Shown here one piece after another: positions 49,282 through 59,685 of a stretch of 64,000 nt of DNA. The stretch covers positions 29,297,880 through 29,361,879 of the forward strand of contig NC_135551.1 in the NCBI RefSeq assembly GCF_964340395.1, written 5' to 3'. The notes beneath the pieces were generated by a model. It was not told the origin of the DNA. It saw nothing but the letters and a program-made list of their open reading frames with translations, and searched no databases. Positions within the stretch are counted from its first letter, which is position 1. The number at the start of each line of letters is the position of its first letter. The stretch is from Glandiceps talaboti. Lineage: Eukaryota > Hemichordata > Enteropneusta > Spengelidae. Position numbers and translations under genes: made by a program.

Positions 49282-49850
49282 AACAGTTCTTGTTATTACT
49301 TTAGTTTTTTGTTTATAACAATAATTTCTGTGAGAGAGTCAGAGACAGACAGAGAAAGACATGCGTGCGTGCGTGGATGCGCGACTGTATGTATGTATGT
49401 ATGTATGTATGTATGTATGTATGTATGTATGTATGTATGCCTACCCGCCCGCCTCACTGCCTGTCTGTCTGTCTGTCTGTCTGTCTATGTATTTCGTATG
49501 CAACTGAATTTTGTATTTTTAAATTAGAAAAGTTTTCCTATTCTTGTCTTGTCTTGTACATATACCATTTCTGTGTATGTGAATCTGTTGATTTGTGAAA
49601 AAATCCAACTACCAAATAATTGTAACTGTAAATAAGTGAATATGATCACTTCATCTTAATACTGTTTTTCTAATTCAAATACTCTAATACTATAATACTA
49701 TAAATTCAAATGCTATAAATTGTTTGTGTACACAGGGTATAATTGACCACAGCTAACTGTTATGAATATATGTATTGAAACAAATGTATATTAATGTTAT
49801 CAATCATATTCCTTGTCATCAACTCGATAGAGCGTAATATGTGCTGGTAT
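48967..49850. mobile_element. Family D dispersed repeat, copy 3, inverted
   Basis: Reverse complement of copy 2. The TATG block (49386-49438) and TCTG block (about 49461-49486) are much shorter than their partners in copy 2, and the TAGA block is nearly lost, showing microsatellite change since duplication. (TTG)n lies at about 49229-49279. Confidence 0.8.
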
Positions 49851-50397
49851 GATATATTGTAATTCCATAAAAAGGGAAACAATGTCCCACTCTAATACAA
49901 ATACACCGATATTCTATCCAAACATCTTCACGATCTTCTTAAGGCCTAAAACATTGTTTGTTTCCGGTAACCCGACCTCACCTGGTTTTTTCACTGCTGA
50001 CCCTAAATAAAATTGCGAAAATTGTGAAGTCTCCCGAGAAATAGTGGATGTGGAAACTGACATCAACTTAAAAAGATAATATAAAACTGTTCTTCCAATC
50101 TGTAATGGTTATACAATTTTGTTTGGCGAATACAAATTTAAATATCTCGTGTATGTCATACACTTTTTGTCATAAAACCTTAGCATTTAGGTGTTTGAGA
50201 CACACACAATTCTTGTTCGAAACACACACAATCCTGGTCAAAAGAGCTTAGCATTTGCCGTTTTGTGCAACAATTTACTCTAAAACTGGACACATCAAAA
50301 GATGCGTCAGTTCCAGGCGACAAAACAGACACTCCAGTCGAAACCACACCAACTTGTGTCTGCATCAACTCTCATTGACGGAACCCTTGATGTCTTC

Positions 50398-50536
50398 TGT
50401 TTTAGAGTAAATTGTTGCAAAAAACAACCAAATGCTAAGGTCTTATGACCAGAATTGAGGTGTTCGAAACACACTGAATCCTGGTCATAAGAGCTTAGCA
50501 TTTGGGGATTTTCTGCGACAATTTACTCTAAAACAG
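50398..50536. repeat. Family E hairpin in the right arm
   Basis: CTGTTTTAGAGTAAATTGTT to ACAATTTACTCTAAAACAG. It is the inverted partner of 46801-46940 with a few substitutions. Confidence 0.8.
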
Positions 50537-50716
50537 CACACATCAAAGGGCCGTCAACACGGATTGACAGTTCGGGGAGTCTACACGACGGGTGTTTTCG
50601 GTGACAAACACCCCGTACAATTCTGACTCTCCGACGCCCCAGCGGTGGCAGTCGCTCGATCATGGTTGGGTGGGTACCCCAGCTTGTTAGCGAAATTTCA
50701 TATGTACCCCTATGTT

Positions 50717-50993
50717 TCATAACAGTTAGCTGTGGTCAATTATACCCGGTGTACACAAACAATTTATTGTATTTGAATTTATAGTATTATCGTATTAGAA
50801 TATTTGAATTAGAAAAACAGTATTAAGATGAAGTGATCATATACACTTATTTACAGTTACAATTTTTTGGTAGTTGGATTTTTTTACAATTCAACATATT
50901 CACATACACAGAAATGGTATATGTACAAGAGAAGACAAGAATAAGAAAACTTTTCTAATTTAAAAATACAAAATTCAGTTGCATACGAAATAT

Positions 50994-51070
<77 letters not shown>

Positions 51071-51661
51071 TAGATAGATAGATAGATAGATAGACAGGCA
51101 GTGAGGCGGGCGGGCTGGCATACATACATACATACATACATACATACATACATACATACATACAGTTAGTCAGTCGCGCATCCACTCACGCACGCATGTC
51201 TTTCTCTGTCTGTCTCTGACTCTCTCACAGAATTTAGTGTTATAAACAAAAAACTAAAGTAATAACAAGAACTGTTACTACAACAACAACAACAACAACA
51301 ACAGTAATTTACTTAGTTTGTACTGACAATAATGTTTATTGACAAACCTCATGGTCCTCAGATAGATGTTGAAAGTGTTGTCACTACATTTAAAAGATAT
51401 ATACCAGCATCTTTCAATGTGACCGAAGGAGGTAACATATAGATCATTAAGCCGTCTGTTTTCATGACCCATCCTCCAAATTTGCATATCGACACTAGTA
51501 AATAATCTAGTTTTAACTTTACCGAGATTATCAGAAAGACGGAGTGAATTTTATGAAATATGTAATATGTCAATAATTTACTGTTATGGAGCATAACTAA
51601 TGAAATGTTCTAACATGTGTGCATTAGGTCAAACAGGTATGTACATGCGCAAGATCTATTT
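50717..51661. mobile_element. Family D dispersed repeat, copy 4
   Basis: Same orientation as copy 2 and almost identical outside the microsatellites ((CAGA)n about 50996-51069, (TAGA)n to 51093, (CATA)n about 51119-51164, (CAA)n about 51277-51302). It begins at CATAACAGTTAGCTGTGGTC, directly after the palindrome, without the preceding CAGCACATATT portion of copy 2. Confidence 0.8.
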
Positions 51662-51986
51662 TACTGAAACTGATAAGGCTAACATTGTGTGAAACCTGAA
51701 ATGCTAATATGATTCCCAGGATGTGACCTCTGGTATATGGTTCATTTTACCTGTCTTGGCTTTGTGAGCGATGGATAAACAACATGGTATCCCTTTCCAA
51801 CGAATGGTTAGAAGTACCCGTACAATTTCGAGTTTGGTGTTTGAAATAAGTTAGTTGCAGCCATGCCCTGATATTTGATCCAATGTTAAAAGGTGCATAG
51901 TAGTAATCTAACGGTATGGCGAGAGGTCACAAGATCACACCAATGCTATAGGTGTGCATTTGTACTTCCTCAGGCTGATAGAATAA
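51662..51986. other. Unique segment between copy 4 and the inverted spacer copy
   Basis: No counterpart in the palindrome is visible and no gene is seen. It separates two parts that are adjacent in the right half of the palindrome, so it is either an insertion or sequence deleted there. Confidence 0.5.
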
Positions 51987-52376
51987 GATATTGGTATCAC
52001 TTGACGAAAATATTATTAAAGAAAAGGGATGCCTTGGGAATTCATGTTGTTAAATACTTGGATGTTAAATAAGATAAAATATGTTGGCTTCATTCACTTT
52101 AACTTATCAGTATAGAGTCGGCATCGATCCGAAGTTAAGCGGAAGTGACGTATGAGAAAAGCACTTGTCCTTACGAGAGTCATTGAGTTTACATCTAGTC
52201 TGTTTTTGTATGTAAATGGTTATATCCTAATTTAGAAACGAAGACTCGTGCATACTAATTAGTATTATACCAGCATGTTTATCTTACTGACCTCACCTAT
52301 TGCACAAGTGATCTTATTCATATTAGGCCAGTTTAGCATCCTTTTTACAAGTATAACCACGGTGCAGATTAATGCA
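51987..52376. repeat. Inverted copy of the palindrome spacer
   Basis: GGGATGCCTTGGGAATTCAT, GGCTTCATTCACTTTAACTT, CGGCATCGATCCGAAGTTAA, GGCCAGTTTAGCATCCTTTT and GGTTATAC-family words are the reverse complement of 48610-48970. The S-D(inverted) order of the palindrome is thus repeated here as D-S(inverted). Confidence 0.85.
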
Positions 52377-53219
52377 GAAAATATGACATGAGTGTTTCCC
52401 AACACACAATTACAAAAATGAAACTAATGGCCTTCCCACCAAACTCCAAGATAGCTGACGTGCAATCTTATTATTGTAGATTTTAACATTTTCACTAAGA
52501 CGTCACACTGTTCATAAACTGGAGTAGTCAGACGTCGTTGGAGACGAAGTACAGACACTAGGAATAACGTGAGATTGAATATACTATACGACTTTCATGT
52601 TAAATATTCTTTTACTCAGGGTTTAGAATTCGAAATTCAGTATTGAATCCCTGAGTGCCTACCAACTGTGTGTCTGTATAAGGTGTAGGTCATTTTTAGC
52701 TGGGGGTGTCATTTTGGAAAACACCACTTAAAAGGGTGGCTAAAACAACAGGACTGGCTCAGTGAATTTGCCATTTCCGTTTTCGTGCCGTGAAATGACT
52801 CCTGAAAAACTATAATTTGTCAAACATTTCTACTATGGGTTGGGGATATCCTCCCCTATCAGTATTTCCGTATATACATGTACTATGTTCATTTTTTCAT
52901 AATTAAGGAGTCAACCATTTAATATTTGGGTATATATTATTAAGACTGACTAGTTGTGTATAAGGACAAGTTTTATCTTCCCACTTTCTTTAATTTCACG
53001 AAATGCTAGGTGTGTACTCAGATACGATGAGAATGATATACACATATCATAGATTCCAGATAAACATGAATAAAGAAAAGAGAAATTGTACCAAAAGTAA
53101 TCACTCCTCTAAATAACAATATTTTATTATTCGGTGTTATTTAGTAAAAACGTGATAGTAAGACACCTGTATTGCTTTATATATAAAGTGATATGTCAAC
53201 AATATCCATGGGATGCCTT
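52377..53219. other. Gene-free stretch
   Basis: AT-rich sequence with no supported gene or repeat. Confidence 0.5.
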
Positions 53220-53240
53220 CCCCCCCCCCCGGGGGGGGGG
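53220..53240. repeat. C11-G10 homopolymer palindrome
   Basis: Eleven C followed directly by ten G. It could form a G/C hairpin or quadruplex, and run lengths may be inexact in the assembly. Confidence 0.85.
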
Positions 53241-53507
53241 CAGTTAAAAATGACAGGCAACTAATGTTACATCAGAATAATTGTTGTGTGTTTTGTTATA
53301 TATATATAATACCTTGCGTGGGCGTGGTGAGTGTGATAATTCATCAATTGCTCTGTTATACTTTGTTATCCTGTACCAACATGCTATATGTTGACACTAA
53401 GGTTGTGTGCTAAATCCCGGACGTAAAAAGTTTTGTAAACTGAAAAATGTAATAAATTTCATAAGTGCTTTACTTAACAAGAGATTTATATTCTTAGAGA
53501 ATGTAGC

Positions 53508-53513
53508 ATCATT

Positions 53514-53571
<58 letters not shown>

Positions 53572-53750
53572 CCACCACCATCATCATCATCACCACCAAT
53601 ACCACCAGAACAATCCCTATCATCTCCACCTCCGCTACCTTGACCTATACTACCATTTCTACAGCCACCACCTTCACTATCGCAACCACCAAAACCACAC
53701 CCATCAACAGCACCATCACCACCACCACCATCATCATCATCAACAGCAAC
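53508..53750. repeat. (TCA)n/(CCA)n trinucleotide array
   Basis: A TCA run at about 53515-53570 is followed by mixed CCA, TCA and ACC units. The serine- and proline-coding frame across it is not a gene. Confidence 0.93.
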
Positions 53751-53971
53751 TTCGTCGTTCTTTTAGTGATATTCACCATTTTCTTTGTGATCATCATCCT
53801 TATAACCGTTTAAAAAATAGTCACGAAACTTCCATCTGTGTTTATCTGCCCTGACTGACTTGCTCAATATCATGATAATTTACTATGCAACACCACTCTC
53901 GTTAAATCCTCTCCCGTCATTGGTCACAATAATGATATCTGCTATTATTAACACTGTCAATTCAGATGAAA

Positions 53972-54057
53972 TATAAGAAGCGCCACACACAAAATTGATA
54001 CTGTCTACCAGGCAGACTGTCCATTGAGGTAGACACGCTCGTACACTGGTTTCTGAG
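53972..54057 (+). promoter_or_regulatory. TATA box and untranslated first exon of lectin gene B
   Basis: TATAAG at 53972-53977 is followed by AAGCGCC, as in gene A. The exon ends at TCTGAG|GTAAGT (donor at 54058). The acceptor is at 55092-55093 (TTTTCAAAG|ACCG), 18 bases before the ATG at 55112. CACTGTCAATTC just upstream is shared with gene A. The TATA box is intact here, unlike A. Confidence 0.5.
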
Positions 54058-55093
54058 GTAAGTATCTTGGAGCCTTTTCAGGGTTTATGTCTTGATCTAG
54101 GGGAATCCATTTTTGGTTAGTTCTGATTTAGGGACGTTCTCTAAAAGTTCTATGTTGTTTTGGAACTACTGAATTTGTGTACTGTAACTTGTTTTCCAAC
54201 AGCCATTAAAAGTTCTACAGGAACAGAATGTCGCGCTGCAACTCAAACTGATTATGAAAATAAGTGGTAAAACGAAGTATTGATATTGGAATGGAAAACA
54301 TCGAATCCATCAAATTTCAGACATTCATTCCAAAAGAAAAAAAAAAAACTTTTCAATTGGGGTTCATACGAACTGTCAAGTTACAATACCTCTTTAGATA
54401 CCTTGGAGTTTGGTATGTAAGGAAATGAGATAAAAAAAAACACTATTAACTATGTACTTATTTCAGATTATTTTTGCCAAACTTAGACCCAAAAAATATT
54501 TTTAAAAATCGCATCGAATTTTTTTTTATTCTTAACAAACCTGTCATTAATGTACTTGTTCAAGATTGGTTTTGCAGTTGTCATCACTGTAGTAGGGAGA
54601 GTTAATATGTTTCCATCGGATCTGCAGATTGCATGGTCTAGACAAATACGGGGGAAAAAAAGACCGACGCGGGGTATTTAAGTGATGCGCACGTTGACTA
54701 GAAACAGTTCTTTTTTTATTTTTTGGCCTTACATAGTTAAATTTCAAACAAGTATTATCAAACAAGTGATTGTCCACAAGCCTACAACATATTCTAATTT
54801 TATGTACAGATAGTTTTATGCTAACATATAAAACTCACATCAGTGTTCAAAACTGTACACTGCAACAAAACGTTGACTTCTTGAGCAATGATACTTCTAG
54901 GGATGAATTCCTTCGTTACCTGTGTGTGTCTGGTTTTAAATTTCTCGACAGGATCACTTAACTTCATTCAATTTGTGTATTGTCCTCAGACCATCAATAT
55001 CTTAAATGTCTTTAGTCGCAATTTGCTGACACATTCGTGTATAGTGGAATGTTTATGTTTTTAAAATCATTCATGTTCGTTTCATTTTCAAAG
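54058..55093 (+). other. Leader intron of lectin gene B
   Basis: The early part resembles the leader intron of gene A (CAATC(A/C)ATTTTTG, TTCTGAT, GGAAC). The late part shares TCATTTTCA. Short frames at 54547-54961 are not supported. A-runs at about 54341-54350 and 54435-54442 and a T-run near 54521 are present. Confidence 0.5.
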
Positions 55094-55111
55094 ACCGTTT
55101 GAGATCCAATC

Positions 55112-57608
55112 ATGCAGTTGTCCATTGTATTGTTATCCGTTGCCCTGATGTTTGGCTATTCATATGGTAAGTTAACAATAGGGTATACATTTATCTTTGA
55201 TATCATTAAAATGTAAAGATCCTGAATGTGCATGCTTCATCATTTCATTTGTCGGTCAAATACAGCACAGCTGCCATTGACATTCACATGCAATTATCCA
55301 ATATGTTTGTCAATACATAATAGCTGTATTTGAAACTGCTGACGTGTGTCTTGCATCACGAATATCAGCAGTACAACATGTTTGGCATTGAAGTTCCAGT
55401 GTCATTTCGGCTGAAGCGCAAGAAAACTAGCTACAAATAGTTTAATATACACACAATATCTGCTATATGAATAGAAGTATAAGATACTTTATACAAATAC
55501 AACATATAATATATTTCATATTACAACATTTAAATAAATTATACTTTCAGAAAAGCAATGAAATTATCCGTCAAATCGGAAGCTGGATACCCTTGCGATA
55601 AAATTATATATTAGTTCATGTAAAATATAAAAAGGAAAGTCAGACATTAAATGTACGGCATTTGTTTCAAACGCCCAGATCTATCAGCAAGTGTATATAC
55701 TAATTATTTTTGGAACAATGAATAATATATTTTCCAAATGTATGCACATCAGCGATAAAACTAACCAGAGCCACTATTCCAACAAAACGTGTTTTTTAAT
55801 CATTCATGAAAGTTTTAACGTAAAAAGGAAATCCATGAAATTAGTGATGTTTTCCACACTGTGGGAAATAAAGACATTTTGGTGACTCCAGCTGATAACT
55901 AATGTCAGATACAATGACAATAGAACTACAAAACATTTCAATTTCACATTTATCCATAATCTGGCTTAACATACAATGTAAATGGAAAGAAAAAAATATT
56001 TACGTCAACCTTTAACATTAATTTAACGGTATAACGATATTTGTCACTTCTCTTGACACAGCTAGACAGGCAAAGGCGTGTGAGGGCGAAGATTTGACGT
56101 TCATGTGTGATACTGGTAAAGTGATAGATTTTACAGCTGCTAACTTTGGACGTACAGATGACAACACGTGTGGGTTTGACTCAGTAACTGATTGCATAAC
56201 TGATATAGAGAGTTTGACCATTATGAAGAGCAAATGCCAAGCTATACATTCTTGCACAGTCAAAGCTAGCGCCGACATATTCGGAGATGCTTGTCCTGGA
56301 ACTAGCAAGTACCTGTGGGTCAGATACAGTTGTAAGTAAATATTATATGATTATTGGTTATTACTTTGTACAACTTGTGTTGTGTTGTGTTGTGTTGTGT
56401 TGTGTTGTGTTGTGTTGTAATGTATTGCTTTGCGCTGCGCGTGCGTTCCTTCGTGTCGTGTCGTGTTATGATGCGATGTGATATATAATGTGGTGTGGTG
56501 TGTGTTGTGCTGTGTCATGTTATGATATTATGTGATGTGATATGCAGTGTGGTGTGGTGTGGTGTTGTGATGTGTTGTGTTGTGTTGTGTCTTGTTGTGT
56601 CGTGTCATAATTGTGTTATGTTTTTGTTGTGCGGTTTTACATTGCACCTTTTTTATGGTGTTCTACATTGTGTTGTGTTGTAGCGAGTTCGACAGTTTAT
56701 GTATAGTATCTTCTATAATTCCCAAACTGTTTGGGTTTGTGTTTTCTACCAGTCTTCAGTTTTCCTCCAATTACTCAGGCTCTTCTTATCGTTCTATTTG
56801 CTTTCTTGTATTCTATGGTATATTCCAACAGTTTCGTCTATTTTTATATTTATCCTGTGTTGTCAATAATTATAATTATGATAGTGCTATCCTGGGATCT
56901 TATAAAGTATTTGCAAGACAGTCAAGCAGTCCACAGTGAGTCATGATCAAAAATACCTGTCATGTGAATAGTATATATGGGATCATCATGTTTTAGAATC
57001 AAGTGATAGGGGTCAATCTGTTTTTGATTTTACAGATAGGGGGTCAGTGACTTTTTGTCGGCCCGATTTAAGAATCCACTGCAAACCCCCCCCCCCCCCA
57101 CGGCTGGAGAAACTGACCGGTCCCTAAATTTTCTGCGGTAAAGTATTTGGATTGAAATCGTTCTTAAAAAGGTTCTTTCACTGTATGAAAATTAAATCAC
57201 AATTTTAAAATATCATCTTTAGGTCGCAATCCTGGTGATGTCGATGCCCCAGCACCCGAACCGGAACCGGAACCGGAACCGGAACCTGAACCTGAACCTG
57301 AACCTGAACCAGAACCTGAACCTGAACCAGAACCAGAACCAGAACCTGAACCTGAAGGGGGCTACCGACCATGGGATAATCGAGGACCTTGGCAGAATCG
57401 AGGACCTGGGTCCAACAGAGGGCCTTGGCAGAATCGAGGACCTTGGCATGAAGAAGGACCTGAGCATAACGGAGGACCTGGGCATGAAGGAGGACCTTGG
57501 CATGAAGGAGGACCTGGGCATGGGCGAGGACCTTGGCATGAAGGAGGACCTGGGCATAACGAGGGACCTGGGCATGGGCGAGGACCTTGGCATGGGAGAG
57601 ATGATTAG
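55112..57608 (+). CDS. Lectin gene B: secreted SUEL lectin with a Glu-Pro linker and a Gly-Pro-Trp/His hexapeptide tail, three coding exons, 236 aa
   Basis: Coding exons are 55112-55166, 56062-56331 and 57223-57608. Introns are GT-AG in phase 1, exactly as in gene A. The signal peptide is [18 protein letters not shown]. The SUEL domain (about 24-109) has the same eight cysteines, CEGE, FGR, DAC and KYL and differs from gene A at four residues only, all within seven positions (65, 67, 68 and 71). Residues 121-153 are a (Glu-Pro)n linker. From 154 to 234 the exon reads on into a ~6-residue repeat ([24 protein letters not shown]) and the chain ends RDD. No second SUEL domain is present. The Trp/His/Gly/Pro-rich tail is compatible with metal binding or multivalent adhesion, but its function is unknown. 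AATAAA follows the stop by 134 bases. Confidence 0.85.
56332..57222 (+). other. Intron 2 of lectin gene B with (TGTGT)n array
   Basis: The first ~45 bases and the start of the TGTGT array (56377-56418) are the same as in gene A. Degraded GTGT-type pentamers continue to about 56620. It lacks the GTAGT and CATAG arrays of gene A. A C14 run lies at about 57086-57099. Confidence 0.85.
57361..57605 (+). repeat. ~18-bp coding tandem repeat (hexapeptide tail of lectin gene B)
   Basis: Units such as GAGGACCTTGGCATGAAG and GAGGACCTGGGCATGGGC alternate, encoding G-P-(W/G)-(Q/H)-(N/E/G)-(R/G). About 13 units are present. Frame is kept throughout and the change TTGG/TGGG switches Trp and Gly. Confidence 0.9.
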
Positions 57609-57741
57609 TGTAGTCTCATGAATGGTGATAAAAAGAATTACTCTTTTGCATCAGTTTACTAGATTGGTGTTAAGTTCCTTTCACTTTTGGTGTGGGCATC
57701 ATTTATAAATTATTTGATGAACAGCATGACATATAGATCAA

Positions 57742-57747
57742 AATAAA
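57742..57747 (+). promoter_or_regulatory. Polyadenylation signal of lectin gene B
   Basis: AATAAA in AAATAAAATTCATGTGAAGC, aligned with AAATAAAATTCAATCTGAAA of gene A. Confidence 0.75.
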
Positions 57748-57863
57748 ATTCATGTGAAGCATTTGACTGTCTCAGTGAGTGTAATCTCCTTTTAACATCA
57801 TTAACTATTCTTCCATTTATAACACCGAATACAGGTAACCCTAATTAATTACAGACACATGTG

Positions 57864-57868
57864 AAATA

Positions 57869-57937
<69 letters not shown>
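57864..57937. repeat. (TTA)n trinucleotide array at the end of a LINE
   Basis: TAT/TTA repeats directly precede TCAAACTTTATTTCAGG. Read on the minus strand this is CCTGAAATAAAGTTTGA followed by (TAA)n, the usual 3' end of many non-LTR retrotransposons. Confidence 0.9.
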
Positions 57938-59485
57938 CAAACTTTATTTCAGGATAGAAAAAGAACACAAAAACGCTCATAAACATCCCATACATAAAAT
58001 TACACACAAAAACAGCATTTTAAAACAAGTAGCGCTTTAGAAAGACAAACTGACAATTACTTACAAAAATATAAGTATTTAAACATACAACAGATCTCTT
58101 TTACAATTTAAAATTCATATCGGAATTAAGCACCACTGCAATTAAACTGTACAGTACTACAAAATTATATCAATATATTAATATCAAACTTTATCAATGC
58201 CAACATTGGCCAATTAGGTTTTTTTTGTGATTACATACAGAATACAAACTGTAATACACATTATTAAAAAAAAACATTCAAATGAATATTACAATGAATA
58301 CAATATACTAAGAAACATAATCATAAATAACAGTCATTTAGAGATATAATTTTTTAAAATCCGCACTGCAGTTGGAATGAAATGTCAAATGCTGGTGTTA
58401 AAACGTGGTAAGAAATGACTAAAATTATGTGTTTTTGTCCAGTGGATTTGTTGATTATAAAAGATTGGCGGCTGTCTCTTTCACATTCCAATCATTTTGG
58501 AATAAATTAAAACAATCTTTTGAAGTGTATTCTTATTTTGACACTCAAATTTAGAAGCCAAAAGATGAAGATAAGATCAAGACACTTTCAATGAACTTGT
58601 TATTGTCTAGGGCTAAGGTCGTTCCGTCAACCTCACAATAGCTCAAAAAATAGATACTAGTATGTATCTGTTGCTGACCGTACCCTTCTTCACAATAGCA
58701 TCAGTGAAATCTCGCTTTAATTTGTCATATAAAATCAAACCAAGATAGGTGGACTTTAAATTGATACTATTTCAACTTCCTGATCATGTATGATGATACT
58801 CTCAAAGCTTTGTGCAGATCTACTATAGGAAATCATGTATTTTATTTTGGTCACATTTAAAGACAGAACTGCCCTATATAAAGAGGATTATGGCTAATCT
58901 ATGCAAATACGGGAAATTAAAACTGCTGTACAGAGCACTAGCTTCTGGGTCTTGTTTTCAGCATTTTGTCTGTGCTCCGAGAAACACACAGGTCATGTAT
59001 CATGTACAAATTGTTTGTGAATGTCGTAGGATGGTAACTTGATACACAAATTAGTTGAAAATCAGTTTGTTTGTTTCATAGAATGAAAATAACTTTCCAA
59101 ATGAGACAAATTCCCCTGCAAACAGCTGCTTAGATTGTGTGTCATTCAGGATTATTCAAATATGTGGCATTTGCATCTGAAAAACCCAGATATAGGGAAT
59201 GTTTATATTTTGGTGATTACTTGCCAGTGAGTCATCACAAGTTCTCCACCTCCAAACATAGTCAGTCATATGCACAATAGGGTCTCAGGCGCCGCCAGTT
59301 GCATGTTTAAATTTAATATATTATCACACCAATTCATAAAGTCATCCAGTACAGGTTCGTGGTGTCGTTCTGACCCATTTAGAAGTGAACCTAAGGCGCT
59401 ATCATCCACAATCTTAACAAGAAGTCTACCTTCATGATTACTTCTAATTTGAACGAAGACAAAGAATCAGAGAAAAGCAAAAAAG
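57938..59485 (-). mobile_element. Decayed non-LTR retrotransposon (LINE) fragment, minus strand
   Basis: The 3' end is CTGAAATAAAGTTTGA plus (TAA)n. On the minus strand at about 59305-59480 the translation includes VKIVDDSALGSLLNGSE and VLDDFMNWCDNILNLN. At about 58700-58875 it includes NVTKIKYMISYSRSAQS and a diverged YLG-like segment. These are the catalytic-loop and later parts of a reverse transcriptase, with the usual (Y/F)ADD catalytic box changed to IVDD. About 420 bp (58880-59300) between two adjacent protein pieces looks like an insertion. Frames are broken, so it is inactive. Confidence 0.6.
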
Positions 59486-59685
59486 CAAGTAAACTATCTT
59501 CAAATTGTTAAAATACTAGATTTAATATGCTCACACAAGAGAGTATGTCAACATCTTGCAGGAAAGGTAAAAGTCTTTTCGTTGCATTTTCACCGCAAAT
59601 TTAGCACTCAGTGCAGTGCGGATTAGGATATGCAAATTGTTAAATATGAAACAGTGCAGAAGAAACATACAGGAGTTAACGTTGG
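59486..59685. other. Short gene-free stretch before the satellite
   Basis: AT-rich sequence with no feature seen. The satellite begins at about 59686. Confidence 0.5.

Larger units (their letters stand above)
46626..50711. repeat. ~4.1-kb inverted duplication (palindrome) with a 461-bp spacer
   Basis: The left arm 46626-48505 and right arm 48967-50711 are reverse complements over nearly their whole length. They carry the same ordered landmarks: GGGTACCCACCCAACCATGA, GGCGTCGGAGAGTCAGAATT, the family E hairpin, CTCGGGAGACTTCACAATTT and the microsatellite-bearing family D copy. Differences are mostly microsatellite length and small indels, so the duplication is recent relative to the other repeats here. 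The spacer 48506-48966 has its own inverted partner at 51987-52376. No host gene is inside. Confidence 0.85.

Noticed and set aside
48192-51594. Repeated short frames (LWRMGHENRRLND-type and poly-Leu ends) in family D copies
   Set aside because: The same frame occurs in three copies only because the DNA is recently duplicated. The poly-Leu end is the CAA/TTG microsatellite, and the older copy at 29497-31779 does not keep the frame.
57219-57593. Minus-strand 124-codon frame with Pro-Arg-Ser and Phe-Arg repeats, and a plus-strand frame of Asn-Leu repeats
   Set aside because: They are shadows of lectin B exon 3. The frame joined by splicing to the SUEL exon is the Glu-Pro/Gly-Pro-Trp one.
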